From contig CM033408.1 in NCBI GenBank assembly GCA_019426215.1, forward strand, positions 9,117,077 through 9,181,076: 64,000 bases of DNA. Reading direction: 5' to 3'. This DNA is from Buddleja alternifolia (taxonomy: Eukaryota; Streptophyta; Magnoliopsida; Lamiales; Scrophulariaceae). The position numbers and the translations under genes are program-made. Shown here piece after piece: positions 24,084 to 34,350 of the stretch (position 1 is the first letter of the stretch; the number at the start of each line of letters is the position of its first letter). Under the pieces are notes generated by a model. The model did not search any database and was not told where the DNA came from. It saw only the letters and a list, made by a program, of their open reading frames with translations.

Positions 24084-24396
24084 TGAAAATGTAGTTTGAA
24101 TTGTTAATTATGAGTAATTTTCATGACCAATAGAGACAATTTCGAAGTTTGTGTAAAATGTTTAATTTTGTGCAATGTTTTACTTTGTGTGTAATGTTTA
24201 ATCGTGTGTTAATTTGTATAGTTCTAATTTGTTGGAGGTAATGTCACTATCACAGTAAAATTGTACGCTAAAAAAAGGTCATATATTCAACAACATATGT
24301 ACATGGCCATCGAAAGCCCTTAATTTTCTAGCACTTAAACATACACTTGAATAATTCAACTACATAAACATTATGATTAGAGTGAAAGGGTGCTGG

Positions 24397-25518
24397 TCAT
24401 GTTGACGGAGGCGGCGGTGGTTGAAAATTCACAAACATGAAATACTCAGATAATTGTCTCATCATCTCTATTTGATTTCTCATCAACTCGGTTTGATTTT
24501 GTGCGAGAATGGCGAATTGAGATTCAAGACAGTCAAGACAATCGAAATTAGTAGAGGTGCCTGCTGCACTATTCGTTGGTGGATCTTGAACTGGAGGGTT
24601 GAGAGTAACAACCTCTGTTGCCACATCACTCCGTTCCCGAGGGTGCGGCACTCGGATGAAACCGAATCCTGTTGGATTCTTCTTCAAAAGGTGCATACCG
24701 GCGAGCTGGTTCATATCAACTGTCATCGGACCCTCAATAGGAATTTGATCGGTCTTAGTTCGATCGAATGCCCTGATCCGCTCGGCAATGCGGGTAATAC
24801 CCCCCCCCCCCATTAGTAGTTGGCCCTTTTCCTGTCTCGACACTTGAACAAATCTCTCACATAAAATTTTCGTCAAGTCTGCGCGTTTGCCGGTTTGAGA
24901 ACACCAGAGAACTCCAAGTTCTTTTGTGGATACTGTTTCGCTACACCCTCGCCCAAACAGTGTGAATGCCAAGATTCAGTGTAAATACCGGAGAGAATAG
25001 TCGACAATATCCGTGGCCTTAGCCGTGCGTCCCGAAAACTTCTCATTAGGTAGTCGAGTAATTCCCTGCCAAAATGCATCCTCATCCGCTTGAAGTAGGG
25101 ACTCGGTGTTTTCAATCGGCCAACTAAATATATCCGCGATCTCCTGTTTTGACTTCTCATAGGTTTTATTTGCGATTCTAAACCGGGTTGTATCATCACC
25201 ATACTCGAAGGTGCTTAAAAACTCGCATGTGAGCCGGTTGTAACTCGGTTTATCTATGAAATTTAGTTCCTCCCAACCCATGACTTCCAACTTTGCACGA
25301 AAATCACTCAACATGATATCAATCGCCTGCATAGCATGAGGATCCATGTAGCGGGAGGGATAACAGGGTAACTTCTTCGGTATTGCATATTTAGAAGTGG
25401 GATTCTTGATTTTTAGGTATTTCATCAAAAGTGGGGGGCTACTACTATCACCGGTTGAAGGTACAATTTCCAAATTCGTACTGGGTCTCCCGGCGGTACG
25501 AGCCCTTTTTCGGCCCAT
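24397..25518 (-). pseudogene. Athila ORF1-like plant transposon protein, one internal stop
   Basis: Reading from ATG at 25518, MGRKRARTAG is followed by a region with the hallmarks of Athila ORF1-type proteins: TTRFRIANKTYEKSKQEIADIF, then WQGITRLP, then RYLH with TGA at 24976-24978 where the family has Arg (CGA expected). The same frame then continues ILAFTLFGRG...LGVLWC and a Q/M-rich coiled-coil tail (ELMRNQIEMMRQLSEY) to a Pro-rich end at 24397. A G10 run at about 24800-24810 makes a GGGG patch and is a likely sequencing weak point. One nonsense change is the only clear break. It converges with the small acidic-protein gene on the plus strand. Usually part of Ty3-type Athila elements, but no gag-pol is nearby here. 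Confidence 0.7.
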
Positions 25519-26039
25519 ATTTTAGTCGACAAATGAATGGACACCTGCATTATCAAACATGAAATATATCAAAAATTTGAGTATATTTCATTAACTACAA
25601 CTACAAGATTTACAAATCAACTACAACTACAACTGGGCAATTGGATTTTGTGTGGGGCTTTTCGTCGAACACCTTGCATTCATTATTTAGGCATCTTCAT
25701 TCTAGTAACAATTTAACACAGAAGCATGCCCAATTATCACTTTGCAATTCTATATCAGAAACACCAAATGCTAACCACAAAGAAGCAACAAAATCTCTAT
25801 CAACCAATTCATCGAACACCTTACCTTCATTGTGTAGGCATGTACATTCTAGCAATTAATTAACACACAAGCATGCCCAAGAATGAGTTCATGGAAGAAA
25901 CAATGGTTTGCGTTTCAATTTTCCTTGTGTTCTGTTGCGGCGTGGCGTGGGGTTGGTTTGAATTGAATCGGGTGAATCTGTTGTGTGGCACCGTGGGAAC
26001 GAAACACCAGCACCATGGTGCCGTTTTTATATTTTATTT
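25519..26039. other. Upstream region of the Athila-like ORF
   Basis: No coding sequence recognised. It holds the two-copy repeat at 25665-25880 and, at 25985-26022, single copies of GCACCATGGTGCCG-like palindromes (GGCACCGTGG and CAGCACCATGGTGCCG). Confidence 0.6.
25665..25880 (+). repeat. Two spaced copies of a ~70-bp repeat
   Basis: TCGAACACCTTGCATTCATT at about 25665 and TCGAACACCTTACCTTCATT at about 25811 both continue to AAGCATGCCCAA. The copies start 146 bp apart. Confidence 0.75.
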
Positions 26040-26522
26040 TTGAAATTTTTAATTTTTCATTTTGGTGAATACTGCGATATAGGACCCCAATATCTCAGTA
26101 TTAACTAATTGGATGCAGAAATACAGGGGCTATTATCACGGTATCGGCCCATGTCGATACTACTATACTGAGCCCCTGTATCGCCGTATTATGAAAACTT
26201 CCAAGCTGTTGGGGTCTATCAGGTGATACCCAGATACTTGAATAGGTATTGGTGTATTTTGTACCCAAACACTACAATACAGGGGTCCCATATCCCAGTA
26301 TTCAGAAATATGGGACACTAATCTCGTTAATACAGCGATACGGACCCATGTATCAAAGTATCGTACATGCGATACTGCAATAAAGGGCCCATGTATTACA
26401 GTACGCCACATCCGATACAGGACCCTGTATCGACCAGTGTTGGGTCCAATGTAACTTTAATGGGCGATACCGGGGGGGTCCTATATCGCGGTATCGTTAC
26501 CTATATCACGGTATCGGCCTAT
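26040..26522. repeat. Degenerate GTATCG/CGATAC repeat cluster
   Basis: More than a dozen copies of GTATCG or its reverse complement, joined by AGGGGCCC, GGACCC and TATATCG(C)GG pieces, run in both orientations. The right half lies at the edge of the inverted repeat, and the mirror at 34364-34455 holds the same motif. It reads like old satellite-type or subterminal transposon repeats. Confidence 0.7.
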
Positions 26523-26524
26523 GG

Positions 26525-26695
26525 AATTGAACTCGGCACAATGGTGCGGTAAATTGCCTTAGGCGGTGCACTCGGCACCGTGGTGCCGAGTTTCTGACAC
26601 CATGGTGCCGAGTGATCGAACACTCGGCACAACGGTGGCAGTGGTCTCGGCACCATGGTGCCGAAAACTCGGCACCACGGTGCCAGTGTGAATAT
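26525..26695. repeat. Cluster of GGCACCATGGTGCC palindromes, left-arm end
   Basis: At least six copies of CTCGGCACC(A/G)TGGTGCCGAG-type palindromes, with TGCCTTAGGC between two of them. The cluster lies downstream (3') of the second ULP gene, about 80 bp inside the arm edge. Confidence 0.9.
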
Positions 26696-26867
26696 ATATA
26701 CATTATTGGCATAAATTCCCGCACAATCCTAATACGGCTTATACTTTATTGAGGAAAATGTTACCTGTACGCAATATGTGAATCAAACATAAAATGAAAT
26801 AAAACTTCATTTACAATAATGGAATAAATATTTTACAAGATAATACAAATACATAAAAGTATGTTCC

Positions 26868-27721
26868 TCAAACTACGGAATTGGTCAACAGTTGTAAGGC
26901 TATCTTCTGTCTAAAATATGGAATGTGGATATGACTAAATTTTTTCAAAGGTCTATACTTTTTCCTCGTACAAAAGAAGTTCACGTATTTGAGCATGAAC
27001 ACACCACAGTCGTACTCTTCTTCCTGTAGCAGGATGTTACTGACAATGTTGTACGCCCAACCACTCGAATCAAAATCTTCTACACATTTGTGCTTCACGT
27101 ATTGGAGTACGTAATCTTTTAGCGAGTTAAAAACTCCATTATCACCCCGATTAGGACCAAATGAATCAAGATACTCCATTTTTTTTTCCTTCGGGCTGAT
27201 AATTGCTAAAGTCCAATGCAAATTATCATTGATTGACACAAAGATTCTATCACACTCAAGAAGACTATGATCAACTGTCGAAGTTCTAGCATCAGTCATA
27301 ACTTTCACCGACTGAAAACCTCTACTTTTATATACTTTATAAAAGTAAGAACCAAAATAATGGCATTTCAAGTACCTCATTGGCTCCCTCAACTCTCTCT
27401 TTTTCAATAACATGTAGAAATTACATACTTCATCATCAAGCCATCCCCGAGGTTTCAACTGTTTTAAACTCCTTGTACTAATCTGTTTTTCTTTCTTACC
27501 AAAAGTTATACTCATCAACAATTTCGCCTTCCGGGGATCGGACATGGATTCTGAAATCAGTCTCTTCTCGTCTGCGGTCAGAGGCACAAAAAAATATGCC
27601 TCATCAACATCCAATGTATCCTGAACATGTTCGTTGACAACATTTGCAATTTCAGATACCAAATATTCACACAATACAGGGGTCCAACTAATTTTAAGAT
27701 AACAACATTGCAATCCAATAT
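26868..27721 (-). CDS. Ulp1-type (C48) SUMO protease-like protein B, left arm
   Basis: The open frame from 27721 to TAA at 26868 holds a C48 protease domain. The catalytic residues are visible: His in NLHWTLAII, Asp in EYLDSFGPN, Cys in EEYDCGVFML, and the oxyanion Gln six residues before the Cys (LLQEEEYDC). The domain starts at LKPRGWLDDEVCNFY. There is no in-frame ATG at the 5' end; the frame begins after a good acceptor (TTGATTTAG at 27722), so this is probably a 3' exon, or a start was lost. The first ATG inside is about 55 codons in, before the protease core. It is paralogous to the ULP domain at 27829-28533, 115 bp upstream, and both share 3' flanks. The right-arm copy is frameshifted. 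Known relatives ride in MULEs; whether this one is expressed is unknown. Confidence 0.7.
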
Positions 27722-27828
27722 CTAAATCAATTGACTAAACAAATGCTTCATATAAAATAAAATTCAATTTACAATAAAATTCAATTTACATTGTCATACA
27801 TAAGTATCCAAGATAATACAATTATTGT

Positions 27829-30155
27829 TCAAACAACCCTCTTGTTCAAAATATCTAATGCAATCTTCTTTCTGATCAAACCCATGCGCTCGGCGTTATA
27901 ATTTTTCAATTGCCTAAATTGTTCTCGAGTACAAAAATAGTCGATGTTCTTGAGCATAAACACTCCACAGTCATCGTCATTCTGCTGTCGAGGCATGGTG
28001 CACACAATTTCCTCAGCCCATCCACTCAAATCATAATCTTGTCCACATTTGTGCCTCACGCATTGGACAAGATAGTTTTTCAACAAGTTAAAAACCCCAT
28101 TATCAGTCCTGTGAGGACCCAGCGAATCAATATACTGCATTTTTCTCTCATTCAGGTTGATAATGGCTAAAGCCCAATGATTAATATCGTGGATGGGGAC
28201 AAAGATTGCATCACAATCAACAAGAGAAATATTTGAATCTACCCAGTTTTCCACACTATCAAAACTATCGCCAGATTTCAACTTCACTAAAAGGAAACTA
28301 TTAAAAAAATGGCACCTCAAGTACCTCTCTGGCTCCCTCATCTTCCTTTCAGCCAGTAAAATGAGGTAAGCATTAATGACTACGTCATCAAGCCATTTTC
28401 GAGGTTTCAACGTGCGAAGGTTTTCCACTATTACAGGGAAGTCATTCACACTCACCACTATTTTGTCAGCCGGTAACTTATGGAACATGGCGTTGTTATA
28501 TCGCTTTTCTCGTATGGGGTCAAAAGCTGACAATGATAATTCTCTTCCACTGTAACCTCCTCCACCTTCACCTTTTTAAGCCCCGGCTCCTCATCCTCTC
28601 CACTCATCATTATTTTTCCAGTTCCATCATGGAAAGATGATACAGGAGCTGCATCCAAATCCACCTTCAGTGCCTCGAACTGAAGGTGTCCTGTTTAAGT
28701 CTTCGTAGCAGTTTTGGCCTGAAGCTAAAACACGTTATTCATACGAAAGACAAAATATATCGTACACAAAATAAATTCATTAAATAACAACTGACTGTAT
28801 TACCTTCTTCGGTGGGGCTAACTCAGTCCATGGCGACTGTATAAGCCTGCCCTTTTTCCTCTTCCTCTTTGGATGGTCGCGATCGACAGGGAGAGGAGGG
28901 ATCTCATCGTGTTTCAAGTCCATTAGGACATTAGCAACCTCCTTCCCCAACCACGACCTCATCAGCCACAATAGCCATCTCATTATCAACACGAAGGCTC
29001 ACTGAACCATGAACTGGCACATCACGATCAACACCAGAAAAGTGTTCATCATCCCTCTGAAATCTGTGGAAAATAGTTATCTGATTTTCTACGCTTGATA
29101 GCCTATTTTCTACATTTGATAGCCTATTTTCCATGTTGGATAGCCTTTTTTCCACGTTGGCTAGTCTACCATCCACTCTTGAGTCCATCTCAGATATTTT
29201 TCCCAAAATCTCACTCAACATTCTTAAAACCTCGCTATTAGGTTCCGTTGAATGACCGGGAGCCCTTTCAGGAGGAGGGATGGAGGATAACGGTGGAATG
29301 CTGTCGGCTGGGATGGCTGATGGATCTATTTCGGGCAGAGGATCACTAATGTCTTCCACTCCGTCCAATCCAAGCGAAGAACTTTTACCGACCACGTCAG
29401 CAAGGTACATGTCTTCAAATAGAATTCTTCCCCCTGACTCCAAAATTGCAGCCCACGCATCAGTGGTCGGGTCCACCAAGGAGTTTTTTGCATTGAAAGG
29501 AGGAAACGCCGTATCGATTGAAGTGCGTTCCTCCGGAGTGGGCTTTAGTATGCTTGTAATGTCCTACAAATTTTGGAGAATTATAATAAGTTACAAAACT
29601 CATTAATTATATTAATTGCAAAAACATAATGTCGAAAAAAAATTCATACCAACCTTCGTGTTTAAAACCAATTTAAGCAACTGGTCGAAACTCGAAAATT
29701 GTTTTTTCACTTTCGGTTTCGTCGTCCACTTGCACATTCGGGGCAATGTGGGGTTCATATTCTCCCTCAATTGCCCAATAGCAGGTGATAGGACGGACAG
29801 ACACTCAAAAGGAAGAAGCTACACAAAAAAAAAAAAAACATCCGTTTATATGAAAACAATATATGAAAACATCATTAAAAGACTTACCATAAGAGGTATG
29901 ATGAAACCGGGACATTTCCACAGTGGGTTTCTGGACATCTTTTTCTGTGCCATGTCCAAACTTGTAACCTACTCCATCAGAAAACCAAAGGAGCGACGAC
30001 CCCATGGATACGATTTTGCAAATTCTAGACTCTGCACTATTTGGATTAGCGTGGAATCTATTTTTGCATTTTCATTTCCACTGTAAAATAACACCGAACC
30101 CACTAGATATAGTAAGGACAACTTCAACTTGTCGTCCTTCGTCGTGTCCCGGCCC
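27829..30155 (-). pseudogene. DUF1985 + Ulp1-type protease gene A, left arm, disrupted
   Basis: The exons read from the loop outward are about 30155-29888 (DUF1985 core: YPWGRRSFGF-type segment), 29818-29654, 29563-28804 (Pro-rich, then a repeated NRLSNVENRLSSVENQ coiled coil) and 28718-27829 (acidic linker, then Ulp1 domain). All introns are phase 0. The protease domain is intact: His in INHWALAII, Asp in QYIDSLGPH, Cys in DDDCGVFML, Gln at Cys-6. Breaks: the ATG present in the right arm (30679) reads ACG here; a 2-nt deletion near 28945; TAA in exon 4 near 28698; and a 1-nt deletion near 28517 at the LLTPYE segment. The domain alone could still be made from ATG 28488. DUF1985 next to Ulp1 is the usual architecture of MULE-borne ULP genes. 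Confidence 0.8.
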
Positions 30156-30174
30156 TTTTCCTAACAATGCTTAA

Positions 30175-30645
30175 CGTTCTATCACCATCGCCAGTGGGAG
30201 ACTCAACTAGCAAGTATAAGGGGACCGGGACACGACCTTCTATCACCATCGCCAGTGGGAGACTCAACTAGCAAGTATAAGGGGGCCGGGACACGGGACA
30301 CGACCTTCTATCACCATCGCCAGTGGGAGGCTCACCTAGCAAGTATAAGGGGACCGGGACACAGGACAAGACTATCACCATTGCCAGTGGGAGACTCAAC
30401 TAGCAAGTATAAGGGGACCGGGACACAGGACACGACCTTCTATCACCATCGCCAGTGGGAGACTCAACTAGCAAGTATAAGGGGACCGGGACACGGGACA
30501 CGACCTTATATCACCATCGCCAGTGGGAGACTCAACTAGCAAGTATAAGGGGACCGGGACACGGGACACGACCTTTTATCACCATCGCCAGTGGGAGACT
30601 CAACTAGCAAGTATAAGGGGACCAGGACACGGGACACGGCGAAAT
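30175..30645 (+). repeat. Loop of the inverted repeat: 7 tandem copies of a 61-69 bp unit
   Basis: ATCACCATCGCCAGTGGGAG recurs seven times, starting at about 30181, and each copy ends in GGGGACCGGGACACGGGACAC with small length changes. The last unit runs into the right arm, whose first bases (AAAGGGGACCAGGACACA) resemble the repeat end, so the array probably grew from arm sequence. Open frames across it are repeat artefacts. Confidence 0.95.
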
Positions 30646-30678
30646 TTAAGCATTGTTAGGAAAGGGGACCAGGACACA

Positions 30679-33030
30679 ATGAAGGACGACAAGTTGAAGT
30701 TGTCCTTACTATATTTAGTGGGTTCGGTGTTATTTTACAGTGAAAATGAAAATGCAAAAATAGATTCCACGCTAATCCAAATAGTGGAGAGTCTAGAATT
30801 TGCAAAATCGTATCCATGGGGTCGTCGCTCCTTTGGTTTTCTGATAGAACAGGTGACAAGTTTGGACATGGCACAGAAAAAGATGTCCAGAAACCCACTG
30901 TGGAAATGTCCCGGTTTCATCATACCTCTTATGGTAAGTCTTTTAATGATGTTTTCATATATTGCTATATTTGAAACTGTGACTTTTATATTGGGAAATA
31001 TATAAACGAATGGTTTTTTTTTTTTTTTTTTGTGTAGCTTCTTCCTTTTGAGTGTCTGTCCATCCTGTCACCTGCTATTGGGCAATTGAGGGAGAATATG
31101 AACCCCACATTACCCCGAATGTGCAAGTGGACGACAAAACCGAAAGTGAAAAAACAATTTCCGAGTTTCGACCAGTTGCTTAAATTGGTTTTAAACACGA
31201 AGGTTGGTATGAATTTTTTTTGGACAGTATGTTTTTGCAATTAATATAATTAATGAGTTTTGTAACTTATTATAATTCTCCAAATTTTGTAGGACATTAC
31301 AAGCATACTAAAGCTCACTCCAGAGGAACGCACTTCAATCGATACGGAGTTTCCTCCTTTCAATGCAAAAAACTCCTTGGTGGACCCGACCACTGATGCG
31401 TGGGCTGCAATTTTGGAGTCAGGGGGAAGAATTATATTTGAAGACATGTACCTTGCTGACGTGATCGGTAAATGTTCTTCGCTTCGATTGGACGGAGTGG
31501 AAGACATTAGTGATCCTCTGCCCGAAATAGATCCATCAGCCATCCCAGCCGACAGCATTCCACCGTTATCCTCCATCCCTCCTCCTGAAAGGGCTCCCGA
31601 TCATTCAACGGAACCTAATAGCGAGGTTTTAAGAATGTTGAGTGAGATTTTGGGAAAAATATCTGAGATGGACTCAAGAGTGGATGGTAGACTAGCCAAC
31701 GTGGAAAAAAGGCTATCCAACATGGAAAATAGGCTATCAAATGTAAAAAATAGGCTATCAAGCGTAGAAAATCAGATAACTATTTTCCACAGATTTCAGA
31801 GGGATGATGAACACTTTTCTGGTGTTGATCGTGATGTGCCAGTTCATGGTTCAGTGAGTCCTCGTGTTGATAATGAGATGGCTATTGTGGCTGATGAGGT
31901 CGTGGTTGGGGAAGAAGAGGTTGCTAATGTCCTAATGGACTTGAAACACGATGAGATCCCTCCTCTCCCTGTCGCTCGCGACCATCCAAAGAGGGAGAGG
32001 AAAAAGGGCAGGCTTATACAGTCGCCATGGACTGAGTTAGCCCCACCGAAGAAGGTAATACAGTCAGTTGTTATTTAATGAATTTATTTTGTGTACGATA
32101 TATTTTGTCTTTCGTATGAATAACGTGTTTTAGCTTTAGGCCAAAACTGCTACGGAGACTGAAACGGGACACCTTCAGTTCGAGGCACTGAAGGTGGATT
32201 TGGATGCAGCTCCTTTGTCATCTTTCCATGATGGAACTGGAAAAATAATGATGAGTGGAGAGGATGAGGAGTCGGGGCTTAAAAAGGTAAAGGTGGAGGA
32301 GGTTACAGTGGAAGAGAATTATCATTGTCAGCTTTTGACCCCATACGAGCAAAAGTGATATAACAACGCCATGTCCCATAAGTTACCGGCTGACAAAATA
32401 GTGGTGAGTGTGAATGACTTCCCTGTAACAGTGGAAAACCTTCGCACCTTGAAACCTCGAAAATGGCTTGATGACGTAGTCATTAATGCTTACCTCATTT
32501 TACTGGCTGAAAGGCAGATAAGGGAGCCAGAGAGGTACTTGAGGTGCCATTTTTTTAATACTTTCCTTTTAGTGAAGTTGAAATCTGGCGATAGTTTTGA
32601 TAGTGTGGAAAACTAGGTAGATTTAAATATTTCTCTTGTTGATTGTGATGCAATCTTTGTCCCCATCCACGATATTAATCATTGGGCTTTAGCCATTATC
32701 AACCTGAATGAGAGAAAAATGCAGTATATTGATTCGCTGGGTCCTCACAGGACTGATAATGGGATTTTTAACTTGTTGAAAAACTATCTTGTCCAATACG
32801 TGAGGCACAAATGTGGACAAGATTATGATTTGAGTGGATGGGCTGAGGAAATTGTGTGCACCATGCCTCGACAGCAAAATGACGATGACTGTGGAGTGTT
32901 TATGCTCAAGAACATCGACTATTTTTGTACTCGAGAACAGTTTAGGCAATTGAAAAATTATAACGCCGAGCGCATGGGTTTGATCAGAAAGAAGACTGCA
33001 TTAGATATTTTGAACAAGAGGGTTGTTTGA
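30679..33030 (+). pseudogene. DUF1985 + Ulp1-type protease gene A, right arm, disrupted
   Basis: The exons are 30679-30933, 31038-31202, 31293-32054 and 32140-33030, all phase 0. The ATG at 30679 (MKDDKLKLSLLYLVGSVLFY) opens within DUF1985, so the N-terminus of that domain is probably missing at the loop. Exon 3 keeps its frame, unlike the left arm. Two stops fall in exon 4: TGA at 32356-32358 just before the protease domain (CGA in the left arm) and TAG at 32614-32616 within it (TGG in the left arm). His, Asp, Cys and Gln of the protease are all still encoded downstream. Each arm thus keeps intact what the other has lost in this gene, but neither copy reads through. Confidence 0.85.
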
Positions 33031-33137
33031 ACAATAATTGTATTATCTTGGATACTTATGTATGACAATGTAAATTGAATTTTATTGTAAATTGAATTTT
33101 ATTTTATATGAAGCATTTGTTGAGTAAATTGATTTAG

Positions 33138-33993
33138 ATATTGGATTGCAATGTTGTTATCTTAAAATTAGTTGGACCCCTGTATTGTGTGAATATTTGG
33201 TATCTGAAATTGTAAATGTTGTCAACGAACATGTTCAGGATACATTGGATGTTGATGAGGCATATTTTTTTGTGCCTCTGACCGCAGACGAGAAGAGACT
33301 GATTTCAGAATCCATGTCCGATCCCCGGAAGGCGAAATTGTTGATGAGTATAACTTATGGTAAGAAAGAGAAGCAGATTAGTACAAGGAGTTTAAAACAG
33401 TTGAAACCTCAGGGATGGCTTGATGATGAAGTATGTAATTTCTACATGTTGTTATTGAAAAAAAGAGAGTTGAGGGAGCCAATGAGGTACTTGAAATGCC
33501 AATATTTTGGTTCTTACTTTTATAAAGTATATAAAAGTAGAGGTTTTCAGTCGGTGAAAGTTATGACTGATGCTAGAACTTCGACAGTTGATTATAGTCT
33601 TCTTGAGTGTGATAAAACCTTTGTGCCAATCAATGATAATTTGCATTGGACTTTAGCAATTATCAGCCCGAAGGAAAAAAAATGGAGTATCTTGATTCAT
33701 TTGGTCCTAATCGGGGTGATAATGGAGTTTTTAACTCGCTAAAAGATTACGTACTCCAATACGTGAAGCACAAATGTGCAGAAGATTTTGATTCGAGTGG
33801 TTGGGCGTACAACATTGTCAGTAACATCTCGCTACAGGAAGAAGAGTACGACTGTGGTGTGTTCATACTCAAATACGTGGACTTCTTTTGTACGAGGGAA
33901 AAGTATAGACCTTTGAAAAAATTTAGTCATATCCACATTCCATATTTTAGACAGAAGATAGCCTTGCAACTTTTGACCAATTCCATAGTTTGA
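33138..33993 (+). pseudogene. Ulp1-type protease-like gene B, right arm, frameshifted
   Basis: It mirrors 26868-27721, starting after the same acceptor (GATTTAG). An A8 run at 33675-33682, where the left arm has nine, shifts the frame between the catalytic His (NLHWTLAII) and Asp (EYLDSFGPN). The Cys motif EEYDCGVFIL is encoded in the shifted frame. A homopolymer length call decides the lesion, so it could be a sequencing error. Confidence 0.75.
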
Positions 33994-34169
33994 GGAACAT
34001 ACTTTTATGTATTTGTATTATCTTGTAAAATATTTATACCATTATTGTAAATAAAGTTTTATTTCATTTTATGTTTGATTCACATATTGCGTACAGGTAA
34101 CATTTTCCTCAATAAAGTATAAGCCGTATTAGGATTGTGTGGGAATTTTTGCCAATAATGTATATATAT

Positions 34170-34350
34170 TCACACTGGCACCGTGGTGTCGAGTTTCCGG
34201 CACCATGGTGCCGAGACCACTGCCTTAGGCGGTGCCGAGTGCACTGCCACCGTTGTGCCGAGTGTTCGAACACTCGGCACCATGGTGCCAGAAACTCGGC
34301 ACCACGGTGCCGAGTGCACTGCCTAAGACAATTTACCGCACCATTGTGCC
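34170..34350. repeat. Cluster of GGCACCATGGTGCC palindromes, right-arm end
   Basis: Mirror of 26525-26695, with CTCGGCACCATGGTGCC, GGCACCACGGTGCCGAG and TGCCTTAGGC pieces. It lies 3' of the right-arm ULP gene B. Confidence 0.9.

Larger units (their letters stand above)
20842..24487 (+). repeat. Tandem duplication, unit 2
   Basis: It repeats 16657-20830 minus about 527 bp. The join to unit 1 has about 12 nt of sequence found in neither parent (TTTTTAATAGC). The first 600 bp are full of small indels, while the rest differs from unit 1 by scattered substitutions, mostly C/T transitions. Confidence 0.85.
26444..30174 (-). repeat. Left arm of an 8-kb inverted repeat (about 3.7 kb)
   Basis: Its reverse complement matches 30646-34467 from TTAAGCATTGTTAGGAAAGG at the loop to CCCATTAAAGTTACATTGG at the outer edge. 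The arms carry the same gene set in mirror order and differ by scattered substitutions and small indels. The outer edges coincide with the GTATCG and GGCACCATGGTGCC repeats. Confidence 0.95.

Noticed and set aside
30175..30645. A CRISPR-like array
   Set aside because: The repeats are directly contiguous without unique spacers, and the DNA is a plant chromosome.
30255..31005. Open frames across the 61-69 bp repeats
   Set aside because: They repeat the same peptide in changing frames and start on non-ATG codons; the openness is a by-product of the minisatellite.
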